A DNA stretch of 64,000 nt from Littorina saxatilis. Lineage: Eukaryota > Mollusca > Gastropoda > Littorinimorpha > Littorinidae. Shown here piece after piece: positions 50,191 to 62,973 of the stretch. The stretch covers positions 21,077,355 to 21,141,354 of the forward strand of contig NC_090254.1 of the NCBI RefSeq assembly GCF_037325665.1. Direction: 5' to 3'. Within the stretch, counting starts at the first letter, position 1, and each line of letters begins with the position of its first letter. Made by a program: the position numbers and the translations under genes. A model generated the notes under the pieces. It saw only the letters and a list, made by a program, of their open reading frames with translations, was not told where the DNA came from and did not search any database.

Positions 50191-53100
50191 CTACATCGGT
50201 AGCAAATTGTCGTCTCGTCCCTCCGGCTCCTCCAACTGGTCGTCGCCGAGACCTTTGTACGGAGACGATTGGCGCGCGTCATGAGCGCGGCAGAGGAAGT
50301 TGCATCCATCCTGGAAAGACAACATGGCAAATATCAAAGGCAGACAGCAAATACCCAAAATCCGAAAACAACAATGGTAGGTAATTGGAACGTTTATTAT
50401 TGACAAAACAAAACATACACAAAAATGACCTACCATTCTTGTTTTTTGATTCTGAATTTTGGAACTTTGGCAGCCTGTCTGGTTTGGATTATTATAGCAA
50501 ATACCCAGAGTGACAGTGAGTGTCGGTGACGGTGACAGTGACGGTGACAGTGACAGTGATAGTGATAGTGACAGTGACAGTGACAGTGATAGTGACAGAA
50601 CACAAATCAAAGCTTGGCTTGTGCTTCATTGCTACAGGTGCAATTACATGTTTGAGTGGCCACACCTTTATGAAAGGTTTCATATAAATCTCTGATCCAC
50701 GCTTTTTGCGAAATTTCTAAGAACAAATAGCCATAATACAGTTTTTGCATACTTATTCTTGAACAAACACTTAAATGATATGGTGATACTTGAATGATTA
50801 GAGTGCTTCATGACTTGTACATAAGTCAGTAATTTAGCAAATCTGCGCAGAAGAAAACTGAATCAATGCCTGCCATCTTGTTTAAAGTCAAACACCTTGC
50901 TGGTGCTAGCAGTCACTCTCTCGCCTCCACTGATTGGTCAAACTCACAAGGCTTACGAGTGTCGCTCAAGAATACACGTTGGACTCTTACGATTTTAACA
51001 TAAGGTGCTGCGCAAGAAATTCATCACGCTTGACGGAAGTGTGGCCACCTGCATGAGGTAAATGTGGCCATCCCTTTACCAGTCATGAGGCAGACCACTC
51101 GCCCACGGTGTCCAACATGGAGGTCTGCTCCTTAATCGGAATGATCAATCCAGTTGGCATGTTTGTATTGACGGAAAAGGGGAGCGTTTGGACAGAAAGT
51201 CAACTCTGGGAAATAACTCCCTCGTCAAACCCAGGGTTCGAACCCCCGCTGATAGCGACAAACAGGATTCAAAGCCTGCAATGCGCTACCAACTGTGCAG
51301 TCTCCCCACTAACACTCCCATTCCGACTTTGTCATAGCTAAATGCACCCAGGAAATGCTCGGGAATCTGTTCCATGCCCTTGGCCCAAAACACTCCCATT
51401 CTGGTTTCGTCATAGCCAAATGCACCTACAAAATGCTCAGGAAAACTTACGGCTTGCAGGTTGCCAAAGTCTTTCCAGAAATCGTAGTTTGGAATCTGTT
51501 CCTTGCCCTTGGCCCCGAGGACGAAGCGCATGTACAGCCCCCCTGCTATGAGGTACACGGCCCCCAAACAGAAAAACCTGTCAACGAGAGCAAACGGTTG
51601 ATGCAACACACAGAAAAACCTGTCAACAAGAAAAAACGGTTGGTGTAACACAGAAAAACCTGTCAACGAGAGCAAACGGTTGGTGTAACACACAGAAAAA
51701 CCTGTCAACAACAAGCAAACGGTTGGTGTAACCATAGCAAAGAAATGGCTGCATGGTATTGGCAGAAATTGCTCAGCTCAAGGTTACAATTTGCCAGGTG
51801 AAGAAGGGGGCCATAGGACAGAAACATTTTATCGTTGCTTGCGCACACACGCATCCACACACACACAAATGCACATACACACCACATGACAGGACTTGAC
51901 CAACACACATACATACACTCGTGTCCACACAATGCCATGGCTGCATGTAAGCTCTCTGTGCCAGTACAAACTGGACGAAATAGTACACCACTTTTCACTA
52001 ATGAACAATTAAAAAGAACACTATCTTATTGAATATTCAAACTTTGTTAGGTCATAAGGGCAGTCCTTCCCCACAAAAAGTTTTTTTCTCAATATCTCAA
52101 ATCTGCTCAAGCTTTTACAAGGGATAGAACTATTCTTACACTTAAGTGCTGTTCACACGGCAGACTTGCAACCAACTTTCAAGCGATTTTAGTCGGTGGC
52201 AAGTCAAATCAAAATCGCGGCCCATGTGAACAGCACAAACGCGCAAACTAGTTTTAAGCGGCGATTCTCGCCAGACTGTACCATTCGGGATTGTCCTGTC
52301 GTCTTCGTTGTTTTCCGGAGAAGGGAAGTGACTGCATTTGTGTGGGTTGGCTAGAGCTAACCAATCAGTAAGCGCGAGAAGAAAAGTCTGTGCAAAATCT
52401 TTGAGAAGTCAAGCAGTGCTCAACTGAGTTTTGGAGTCGCTGCTGAATCTGGCCTAAATCATCCCTAAATCGATGGGGTGGTTCACATGGCAGACTTTTC
52501 ACTGACTTGGCCTCGATGACTCGTTAAAGATTTTCAAACGAATAAAGTTGGTTGCAAGTCTGCCATGTGAACAGCACTTTAGGACACATGCCGAACATCA
52601 AGCAAGTGTGCCATGTGAACAGCACTTTAGGACACATACTGAACATCAAGCAAGTGTGCCATGTGAACAGCACTTTAGGACACATACTGAACATCAAGCA
52701 AGTGTGCCATGTGAACAGCACTTTAGGACACATGCCGAACATCAAGCAAGTGTGCCATGTGAACAGCACTTTAGGACACATGCCGAACATCAAGCAAGTG
52801 TGCCATGTGAACAGCACTTTAGGACACATGCCGAACATCAAGCAAGTCTGCCATGTGAACAGCACTTTAGGACACATGCCGAACATCAAGCAAGTGTGCC
52901 ATGTGAACAGCACTTTAGTACACATGCCGAACATCAAGCAAGTGTGCCATGTGAACAGCACTTTAGGACACATGCCGAACATCAAGCAAGTGTGCCATGT
53001 GAACAGCACTTTAGGACACATGCCGAACATCAAGCAAGTGTGCCATGTGAACAGCACTTTAGGACACATGCCGAACATCAAGCAAGTGTGCCATGTGAAC

Positions 53101-56100
53101 AGCACTTTAGGACACATGCCGAACATCAAGCAAGTGTGCCATGTGAACAGCACTTTAGGACACATGCCGAACATCAAGCAAGTCTGCCATGTGAACAGCA
53201 CTTTAGGACACATGCCGAACATCAAGCAAGTCTGCCATGTGAACAGCACTTTAGGACACATGCCGAACATCAAGCAAGTGTGCCATGTGAACAGCACTTT
53301 AGGACACATGCCGAACATCAAGCAAGTGTGCCATGTGAACAGCACTTTAGGACACATGCCGAACATCAAGCAAGTGTGCCATGTGAACAGCACTTTAGGA
53401 CACATGCCGAACATCAAGCAAGTGTGCCATGTGAACAGCACTTTAGGACACATGCCGAACATCAAGCAAGTGTGCCATGTGAACAGCACTTTAGGACACA
53501 TGCCGAACATCAAGCAAGTGTGCCATGTGAACAGCACTTTAGGACACATGCCGAACATCAAGCAAGTGTGCCATGTGAACAGCACTTTAGGACACATGCC
53601 GAACATCAAGCAAGTGTGCCATGTGAACAGCACTTTAGGACACATGCCGAACATCAAGCAAGTGTGCCATGTGAACAGCACTTTAGGACACATGCCGAAC
53701 ATCAAGCAAGTGTGCCATGTGAACAGCACTTTAGGACACATGCCGAACATCAAGCAAGTGTGCCATGTTAACAGCACTTTAGGACACATGCCGAACATCA
53801 AGCAAGTGTGCCATGTGAACAGCACTTTAGGACACATGCCGAACATCAAGCAAGTGTGCCATGTGAACAGCACTTTAGGACACATGCCGAACATCAAGCA
53901 AGTGTGCCATGTGAACAGCACTTTAGGACACATGCCGAACATCAAGCAAGTGTGCCATGTGAACAGCACTTTAGGACACATGCCGAACATCAAGCAAGTC
54001 TGCCATGTGAACAGCACTTTAGGACACATGCCGAACATCAAGCAAGTGTGCCATGTGAACAGCACTTTAGGACACATGCCGAACATCAAGCAAGTGTGCC
54101 ATGTGAACAGCACTTTAGGACACATGCCGAACATCAAGCAAGTGTGCCATGTGAACAGCACTTTAGGACACATGCCGAACATCAAGCAAGTGTGCCATGT
54201 GAACAGCACTTTAGGACACATGCCGAACATCAAGCAAGTGTGCCATGTGAACAGCACTTTAGGACACATGCCGAACATCAAGCAAGTGTGCCATGTGAAC
54301 AGCACTTTAGGACACATGCCGAACATCAAGCAAGTGTGCCATGTGAACAGCACTTTAGGACACATGCCGAACATCAAGCAAGTGTGCCATGTGAACAGCA
54401 CTTTAGGACACATGCCGAACATCAAGCAAGTCTGCCATGTGAACAGCACTTTAGGACACATGCCGAACATCAAGCAAGTGTGCCATGTGAACAGCACTTT
54501 AGGACACATGCCGAACATCAAGCAAGTGTGCCATGTGAACAGCACTTTAGGACACATGCCGAACATCAAGCAAGTGTGCCATGTGAACAGCACTTTAGGA
54601 CACATGCCGAACATCAAGCAAGTCTGCCATGTGAACAGCACTTTAGGACACATGCCGAACATCAAGCAAGTGTGCCATGTGAACAGCACTTTAGGACACA
54701 TGCCGAACATCAAGCAAGTGTGCCATGTGAACAGCACTTTAGGACACATGCCGAACATCAAGCAAGTCTGCCATGTGAACAGCACTTTAGGACACATGCC
54801 GAACATCAAGCAAGTGTGCCATGTGAACAGCACTTTAGGACACATGCCGAACATCAAGCAAGTCTGCCATGTGAACAGCACTTTAGGACACATGCCGAAC
54901 ATCAAGCAAGTGTGCCATGTGAACAGCACTTTAGGACACATGCCGAACATCAAGCAAGTGTGCCATGTGAACAGCACTTTAGGACACATGCCGAACATCA
55001 AGCAAGTCTGCCATGTGAACAGCACTTTAGGACACATGCCGAACATCAAGCAAGTCTGCCATGTGAACAGCACTTTAGGACACATGCCGAACATCAAGCA
55101 AGTCTGCCATGTGAACAGCACTTTAGGACACATGCCGAACATCAAGCAAGTCTGCCATGTGAACAGCACTTTAGGACACATGCCGAACATCAAGCAAGTG
55201 TGCCATGTGAACAGCACTTTAGGACACATGCCGAACATCAAGCAAGTCTGCCATGTGAACAGCACTTTAGGACACATGCCGAACATCAAGCAAGTGTGCC
55301 ATGTGAACAGCACTTTAGGACACATGCCGAACATCAAGCAAGTGTGCCATGTGAACAGCACTTTAGGACACATGCTGAACATCAAGCAAGTGTGCCATGT
55401 GAACAGCACTTTAGGACACATGCCGAACATCAAGCAAGTCTGCCATGTGAACAGCACTTTAGGACACATGCCGAACATCAACCACCCAACTGCTTCCTGT
55501 GCAGAGTTGACATTTTTTTCGCTAAAATAACTCTTAAACCCGACACTTCGCCTCGTGTGAGATCCACCGTCCCACTGAGTGAATCTCAAACAATCACTCT
55601 TTTTTCAGTATTTGACGTCCCTTCCACAAGGTTAATTCAGGACAAGGCCCGAAATAATTTGCCACGACTTTTAACACCGGAAGGACCATGCTTTCAAAAG
55701 CAGACGGGCCCCCCGAAAGCGGTGTATGGCTGCCTGAATGGCGGGGCAAAAACGGCCACACAGAGGTACCTGTGATGAAAGGACACCCTCAGGACCAGCG
55801 AAAAGTATCTTTACATTGCAGGTGGCCTGTCATGACAGGTTAATTTTGGTAGAGATAGCAGACAAAGGGACCTCAGAATGTGTCCTTTTAAGGGAGGTGT
55901 CCGCTCATCGGAGGGGCAATACATCGCAGGTACCACTGCACATGTCAAAAATCCACTCGTGAAAAAACATGAGTGAACGTGGGAGTTTTAGCTCATGAAA
56001 GTAAGAAAACAATGAACGTTACACTATCAAGATGATGGATCCGATGCTGAGGGAGGATCCTGCGGATGACGACTTGTCGCAGATCTCCGGGTGGGCCAGT

Positions 56101-59100
56101 TCAAAGAGATAGTAGCAGTTGCTGTCCTTCCCCTTCTCCTCTTCTAGCAACTTCATGCCAGGGTCATTCTGCACACAGTTAATGGTTATACACATAATAT
56201 AGCCCAATAACGCAGAGCAGTCAAAAAACGAAACAAAAAAAATTGCAATAAATTGGTCAGGCAGAAACTGATCAACCAAAAAAAACTCTGTTGTGTATCA
56301 CAGGCTGCTGATTTCATTTCCAATAGTTTGAGAATTTGTCCAGTAAAATACTGAAAATGACAAGGTAACATGATTTTTGGCAAATTTCAACAGGGACAGA
56401 CACAGGGAACATCCAGAAACCATCCAATGAACTGACTCACATCCGTGGCGGAAGGATCGCACGTGAAGAGAATGGTTGCCCTCCGATTCTCCCCTTTGCA
56501 ATGAGAGTTGTACGGGTCTCCTTTTTCATACTGCAGCAAAATCCAATTAGCTGAAAATGTCAAATTAAACACATGTACAAAAACATCAATTGTACCAGAC
56601 AAATGCAATGAACTATCAGTATTACAAATATTGATTCACAGTCACTCACAAGAACTGTTTCAATTAACGAAATCATAGTGAATCAGTCAAACATTTTCAA
56701 AAATGTATTACATGAATCGCTCCTGATAGTGATGCCGTGCTGCTCCACATAAATGATAAACACAATCACTTAATACACACCTTCATATTAATGGTATACC
56801 AATACAATGATACAGTCCTGATTTTTTTCAATTTTTGTTTTGACTTAAAACCTTAAAATGGGGATTCCAGTCTGCGTTATTATTCACACTAAATAATCAC
56901 ATTCAATCAAGCAACCAATCTCAGGTATAACGGACTTACTTCCTGCCATGATGCTGCTCTCGGTATATTTTCCAACCACATGAGTCGTACGCTTAGGATT
57001 GCCATCTTCCTCAGTCACAATCTCAGTCTGGGTGACGCCAACCCCTTCATCAGCATCATCTGTCACACCTTTGCATATTCCCACCTGATACTGGTACTTG
57101 CCACTTGGATCAGGTGGTGAGTATCTGGAGTGTGAATTGGTGAATTATAATCAATACATCATAATTGCAGAACAATGGTGACTGTACGTGAGAGTGAGAT
57201 ATAAAAAGACCACAAAATACTGTACTCACGTTTACCAACGACAATACAAAGTATTTTTGGGGTCTTTTTATATCATCATTACCAAATCAATTACACTACA
57301 TTCACACTGAATGAACAAGAACATTCAATTGATCTTCCAGTCATATCATTATTATGGGGAGTCAGTTGGTTGGGGTCCAGGGAAGTTGGGGTGTTTGCGA
57401 GTGGAGGGGTCGGGGTTACTGAGTTGGTGGTTGGGGGTTATGGAGGTTGTCCATTAGAACAATTCTTCTTCTTCTTCTTCGTTCATGGGCTAAGACTCCC
57501 ACGTTCACTCATGTTTTTAGCACAAGTGGATTTTTACGTGTATGACCGTTTTTACCCCGCCATTCAGGCAGCATACGCCGATTTCGGAGAAGGCATGCTG
57601 GGTATTTTTGGGTTTCTATAACCCACCGAACTCCGACATGGATTACACGATCTTTTTCGTGCGCACTTGGTCCTGTGCTTGTGTGTACACACGAAGAGGG
57701 TTAAGTCACTAGCAGGTCTGCACATAAGTTGACCAAGGAGATCGGAAAAATCTCCACTCTTAACCCACCAGGCGGCAGCGACTGGGATTCGAACTCACGA
57801 CCTCCCGATTAGGAGGCTGACGTCTTACCACCTCGCCCATTAGAACAATTAACACCTGACATAAAAATTAATTACTACAATCTAGATCAATTCAAGAAAT
57901 GTTATCTTTATCACTCCGTCATTGTTGTGGAGCAGTAGTAATTTGAGTGTTTTAAAAATTCCATTTCCCTTAAAAGTACAGAAGCAGCACAGCAATTTTT
58001 ATCACAAAAATGTTGTTTGAGTCAACGGCATTTGTGTAGCCTATGCAGCAGTACCCTGCCTTCCTGAAATTATAACCCTTTTGACTCGAATGTGAGCTGG
58101 TAATGTGCCATGATATGACATGTTACTTCTAGAAGTATCAGTATCACCTAGTATTAATGTTCTTTTGAACCTTTTTTTTTAATTCTATTCCACAAAATAG
58201 GAAAGGAAAAGAGAATTTGAACCCACACATGTTCACATTGGACCATACAAGAGAAGAAACACTGAAGTACACATCTAAATCGTTGCAGACATCCGGCGTT
58301 AACAATAACATCTTGCATGAACACTATTAATTCAAAGAACGTATTCAATTCGTCATTTTATATATATTGTATTACATCTGGCAGGAACACTAAATTCAAA
58401 CTCAAAGATGAAAGAATGTGTTGAATTAATTGCATCAAAAAAATTCATTTGCAAGAGCTTTACATTCCCTTGGCAGAACACTAGATTCATTATTGCTACT
58501 CACTGATGTGGGTCACAATTCACATCACCAAATCACAAGGGTTATGACCTGAGGGTAGGGTGCTAGATCAGTAGTAGTAGTAGTGTTTCGATTTAACTGC
58601 TTTTTCAATTTTTATTAAAAAAAGGATCAAATGTGAGTCTGCAAACTATTTATTTTCAGAGGTTTCGCGCTGGAGCTGCTTGTTTATTTGCCCACCAATC
58701 TCTTTCATTTGAGAACACGGAACAAAGTAACAGCTCTTGCTAAAGAAAAGTTGTAGATTTCTGAACTAAAGTCAGATGTGCATGTGCCGTCATACCTTGA
58801 TGGAAAGCACGACCAGTGGCAAAAGTGTAACTGGTAATGTTAAACTTTAGCGTCTTAAATTCATAGCTCAGAATTCCGTGACATTCTTTACTTATTTTTA
58901 ATACAGGTCCCTGTAATCAAGCCAAAGAGCATTTGTCATGAAATTAATTGACGGATTTAGCTACAAAGTTAAGCATAATTAATTAATTTGGTTGTTTCAT
59001 GGACGAAAATGACGCGAAAATTATTTACATCACTTACACAACAGAGTTGCCTCCCCTGTCGGCTTACACGGATAATTTCTTCTTTGACGCATGTAAACAA

Positions 59101-61902
59101 AATGCATATAGTAGTTCATTCCACAACTTCAAATGGATTGAAAATGACTTGTTATGCTTACAAGTGCAGGTTCTGCAAATTTGGAGGCTTACAGGCACAC
59201 TCAACTTTCCGTAAACCACCAGTTTCTGGTCACAGACTCTGTCAGGCTTTTACACAGTACAAACACCCTTTCATTTAAATACTTACCGCTTGAGAACATC
59301 CTAGGTGCCCTCTGTAAAGAGCGAGCACTTTTCAAAGAATTCATTTTTGAGTGGCCAGCCGGATTGTCTAGTAGTAGTACCACAATCAGACGCTTTGTTT
59401 TGGCGCTACAACTAACTTTTAAAATCTAAATAATAAATTGACAGCTTGTAACACAAACATTCTTAAATCATATAAGATTTCTTTTTTCATCAAGACAAGA
59501 TCAGTACAACTCAAAGTTTTGAAATTAGTTGTAAAAAAGGGAGCCCAGAAGCAGCTGCTAGGTCACGCAAGGTCGTGTTGCAGACAAATTTTCTGCATAG
59601 CGCTTGCTCCTTTAACTTTGAAGCCAACCGCTGCCGATAAGTATGTGTGACTCGCAGTCGGTTTTTTGCATTTTAGATTCAGAGGTACAAAACTACGATA
59701 CAGCGAGTCACAAACTGACGACGAAATTGTGAAAAAAAAGGAAAGTGTGTGACACGGGTCCACAATGGCTCAGAGGTAAAATAAACCACGAAATCTGGTG
59801 TGTGGTTTACGCAAGCTAAATAGCCATTAAAACGAACTGTGTTATTTAATGCTGTTAAAATTTATGCTATTGCAAGTGTGTTCCATAAGGTTAGAACTGC
59901 TTTTTCCAGAACTCAGTACAGAGGTGGATCATTCCTACCGAGGGACTGGAACCACCTTCCCAGTGAAACTGTAGAGGCAGCAACAGTTGACGCTTTTATG
60001 TCACAAGCCTCCGCAAATTAAGTTGCAGTTCCTGACAAAACTAGGTCCTTACAGGGATGTTGCCAGACATTTTCATGTTGGGACATTTGGCCGAAACTGT
60101 CAAAAAGCTTTAGGACATCTTGGAAAATGTTTGGCTATTATTTTGGCTCATACAAAGTCACCGCAACATTGTCATTGAAGCACAAGACTCAAGAGGGGAA
60201 CACCAATACATACAATCATTGTCTTAGGAACACAGATTACAGGGGCGGAGCAGTTAAGCCAGAGCCAGAGGGGGGGGGGGGGGGGGTACACCCTGGGGTC
60301 CAGGGTCCCGTTGGGGGGTCTGGGGGGCAAAGCTCCCCTGAAGCTGAAGAATGTTAGCTATTTTATAAACTTTGTGGCTTATCCTTGATTTTAAACATGA
60401 TCAACTGGTGTCAGCAGCCACTCATTATTTCTTTTAACGTTAGTATTAAATAATGGCAATTTACCTTCACTGATATCCGCTCTCGACATCATATATATAG
60501 TATGGTTAGAAGGAAGACGTGTCGCATACTGTGACAACTAAACAATTAATTCTTCCCCCGGCTTTACAGACAGAACAAGAAAAAAAAATTCAGACAGAAT
60601 TTTTTTTTATTGTGGGGGGGGGGGGGGGGGCGGGCAGCCGGGGGGTGGGGGTGAACCCCTGTGTAACACCCCCTGGATTATATGTTTCTGATTTAATTAC
60701 ATCAGACACCTGAAACTTTTTCAAACCTTTAACTTTAATTTCTTGAAAGTAAACCTCTTCCAATCTTGTGCAAATCTTGACAAACCTTGGGAAACATGAC
60801 AATAAAAGACCGTGTAGGGTGAGCCATTTTGCTTGAAAACCACGATTTGGAGGACACTTTTCATTCTCCGGCTCAGCAGATTTTGATTCGCGGTGACTAT
60901 CGTCTGCTATGTCGTCTGCTACACAACTACCACTCACACTGACACTGTCCACATTCGCGGTGTTCCTGTCATTTTCATTTTGTCCGGAATCACTTACCTT
61001 GGCGAAGGGTAGCAAACCTTGGTCAATTTAGTTTTTTTCTTTTTTGGTTGCGACATGATGTTCAAATCCAAATCGAAAGCACTGACTGGCTGATAAACTA
61101 TCGCGAACCAGCGAACGCAAACGCTGAGAGTGTAGTTTCCCTTGTCCAAGGGAAACCACTCTGGCATCTATATTTTTTTGCAATGGTTTCCGTTCAAAAC
61201 ATTGATGTTTTGTTTTTGGTATTCGCGAAGGAAATAAACGCCAGTCAGTTGACTAAGTACATCGGCAGCAGTTTTAGCAATCAAAGCCTGATTAATACAA
61301 TAAACTGGACAAACTTTGGCCGATTTAGGCGAATAGTCTTCGGACATTTGGCCGATAGGGACATGAAAGTTTCGGCCAAAGTAAAAAAAAAACGGTGATT
61401 GGCCGAAGGGCCGACCCAAACGACACCCCTGCCTTACGGATACGGACTTTCGGCAATGTTTTACAGACAATGAAAATGACAACGACCACAGGCCGCAAAT
61501 GGATTTTAAAACACCTCCCTTTTCATGCCAGAATGATCATCCTCATGGGCATCGTGGGCATTAATACCAGAAAGAAGAAGATTTAAATCGTTCTGTAAGC
61601 CATTTGAGGTAGACTGGGCCTTTAAATGCCTCCGAATTATGAGCAATGAATTTAACACGCTAAACATCAACATTACCGTGAAACTAACACAGCAAGAGCT
61701 TTAACAACAACAGACAAACAGAATATGTAACATGATATTGATAAACTCCATACGTGCGACCAATTAGTGGCTTCAGCTTCTGGTACGCTTTTATGTCTTC
61801 TGGGGATTTACCCGAGGCTGGGAACTTGCACTGAGAATTAACGCCGATGATAATTGTAAGAAGCCAGGTAATAAAACCTGCATAATTAAAAAAACACTTC
61901 AT
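50191..61902 (-). CDS. M6PR: M6PR, cation-dependent mannose-6-phosphate receptor (complete)
   Basis: Type I membrane receptor that carries mannose-6-phosphate-tagged hydrolases from the Golgi to endosomes. Coding exons: 61902-61754, 57124-56940, 56550-56441, 56168-56023, 51577-51451, 50310-50191; GT/AG and in phase; 278 aa (human 277). Signal peptide [20 protein letters not shown], then a lumenal domain with all six family cysteines (SQCKF, GICKG, NSHCKG, FTCDP, SNCYY, EICDK). By my alignment the four sugar-binding residues are kept: Gln in VTQTE, Arg in CKGENR, Glu in EEKGKD, Tyr in CYYLFE. The transmembrane segment [20 protein letters not shown] is split by intron 4. The tail keeps the palmitoylation pair DGCNFLC and the GGA-binding acidic dileucine DDNLLPM. 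The 48-bp minisatellite lies in intron 4. Confidence 0.97.
50510..50598. repeat. (GTGACA)n-type microsatellite
   Basis: Hexanucleotide repeat, gtgacagtgacggtgacagt-like, in M6PR intron 5. Confidence 0.92.
51175..51312 (-). mobile_element. tRNA-derived SINE, minus strand
   Basis: The minus strand reads ggggagactgcacagttggt, agcgcattgcaggctttgaa and gggggttcgaaccctgggtt, a clear A/B-box promoter, then gagggagttatttcccagag. Continuous with a non-tRNA body, so not a tRNA gene. Confidence 0.65.
51571..51732 (-). repeat. Four tandem copies of a 40-42-bp unit spanning the M6PR exon 5 acceptor
   Basis: gaaaaacctgtcaac starts at 51571, 51613, 51653 and 51695 (spacing 42, 40, 42). On the minus strand each copy holds gttgacag followed by gtttttctgt, so the acceptor and first exon bases are present four times. 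The copy nearest the exon body (51577) gives the conserved protein. Confidence 0.93.
52145..52578. mobile_element. PIF/Harbinger-like MITE with TTA target duplication
   Basis: The left end agtgctgttcacacggcaga and the right end tctgccatgtgaacagcact are inverse complements with one mismatch over about 35 bp. TTA at 52142-52144 and 52579-52581. No coding content. Confidence 0.85.
52554..55481. repeat. 61-unit, 48-bp minisatellite
   Basis: 2928 bp = 61 x 48 with no length change. The unit is gcaagtctgccatgtgaaca, gcactttaggacacatgccg, aacatcaa. It comprises the last 25 bp of the MITE, its TTA target duplication and 20 bp of right flank. Variation is by substitution only, mainly gcaagtctg versus gcaagtgtg. 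Open frames over 650-1020 codons on both strands are a by-product of a stop-free unit divisible by three. Confidence 0.97.
55702..56010 (+). mobile_element. SINE family S fragment split by a small insertion
   Basis: 55707-55763 (gaaagcggtgtatggctgcc, gaatggcggggcaaaaac) and 55946-56010 (aaaatccactcgtg, gtgaacgtgggagttttagc) are adjacent in the SINE body elsewhere. The intervening 180 bases begin gaggtacctgtgatg and end catcgcaggtacc, an inverted pair suggesting a nested MITE. Confidence 0.65.
57465..57837 (-). mobile_element. tRNA-derived SINE (family S, head type 2)
   Basis: 13-bp target duplication cattagaacaatt at 57452-57464 and 57838-57850. The minus-strand head gggcgaggtggtaagacgtc and gtgagttcgaatcccagtcg is tRNA-like, with a B box. 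From about 57690 to the (GAA) tail it matches the type 1 SINEs; the head differs. Confidence 0.92.
59870..60021 (+). pseudogene. LINE fragment: C-terminal end of a reverse-transcriptase ORF
   Basis: Encodes [20 protein letters not shown] then [16 protein letters not shown], matching the SFFPR..RDWN.LP pattern near the end of CR1/Jockey-type ORFs. No upstream domain is seen. Lies in M6PR intron 1, antisense to the gene. Confidence 0.55.
60051..61429. mobile_element. Possible DNA transposon with CAGGG(A/G)TG ends
   Basis: Left cagggatgttgcc and right cgacacccctg are roughly inverse; cctta lies at both borders. A ttggccgaaactgtc block near the left end recurs inverted near the right end. Two poly-G runs (60272-60287 and 60615-60631) lie inside. 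Weak evidence. Confidence 0.3.
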
Positions 61903-62687
61903 GTTTGCCACTTTTGAACAAGTCAGTCGTGCAGCTGAATGGACTGACAGTTGTTTCTCCACCTATTGGAAGCTGGCACATAAACCCGGAAGTACATGTG
62001 ACGGCGCATCACAGGTCCGAAGCAAAGTCACAGCAGAATCTTCATTGGTAGAAGGCACAGATCTGTGTCTTGGTTTGCCAAGAAGAGGAAAGGTCACACA
62101 CAATTGTTATTTTCGTTCTACGCTCTCCGACTATACCACTTCGTCCATCTACTTCGTTTGAATGTTACAGATCAATGCTGTCTTTAAAGAAATGTTGACA
62201 ACAATTAAAGCGACAATTTAAGACCATACACTTTCAACAAATTCAATAAATAAATTAAACAAGTCGCGTGAAGCAATATTTAAAAACAATTAGTCAATCT
62301 GTCGGCCTGAAACGATCAACACACAACAACAAAAAACGCCACACAAACACACGTAGGCCTACACTGACACCACCACCACCACCCTCGTCTCGATTCCCAG
62401 TCCATGTGAAAACATTTAAGCTTATAGTCAAGTTTTGACTAAACGTAAAAATGAAACTTGAATGCCACAGGCCAAAACTAGGCGCCTTATGTTATCATAC
62501 TGACACCGCTAAAAACAATTCAAGGGTTGCCACCCAATTGTTGGGTTCACGGCTTTAAACTAGTGCCGCGGCTGAATCCAAAGTAAGATCAACAATCAAC
62601 TTGAACTGGCGTGTAATCAGTGATAGTTGAAACAGAGATCGTGTAGCCCATTGCTACAATATATCTGCATGGTTGCGACAGTCTTTT
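61903..62687. other. M6PR upstream interval
   Basis: Holds the M6PR 5' untranslated region and promoter, which I could not delimit. An in-frame upstream ATG at 61962 would lengthen the signal peptide by 20 residues; the start at 61902 gives a typical signal sequence. Nothing else recognised. Confidence 0.4.
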
Positions 62688-62973
62688 ATCAATCAATATG
62701 AAGCTTATATAGCGCGTATTCCGTAGGTACAGTTCTAAGCGCTTGTCGAAGAGTTGTCAACACAGGACTAACAAAGAAACTAACATCTACAGACGGACAC
62801 GAACCCTATCACACCTAGCAAACCCTGATAAACATACAACAATGTACACATCAATAGCTAGGTCCAAACAAAATAATATTAAGCACAAAGAAAACACCTC
62901 TCACAGAGCACAGCACAAGAATGTCTTCTGGGGCACAACACATCACGTCGAACATGAAAGTCGCAGCCGCCAG

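Noticed and set aside
52554-55481. CRISPR array
   Set aside because: Repeats are contiguous with no unique spacers, and the genome is eukaryotic.
52524-55589. Open frames of 650-1021 codons on both strands with 16-residue repeats (for example [16 protein letters not shown])
   Set aside because: The 48-bp unit is stop-free in these frames and divisible by three, so long frames are automatic. The array lies within M6PR intron 4 and no homology or codon bias supports a protein.
58988-59429. Small frames in M6PR intron 1 upstream of the LINE fragment
   Set aside because: No recognisable motif, splice context or homology.
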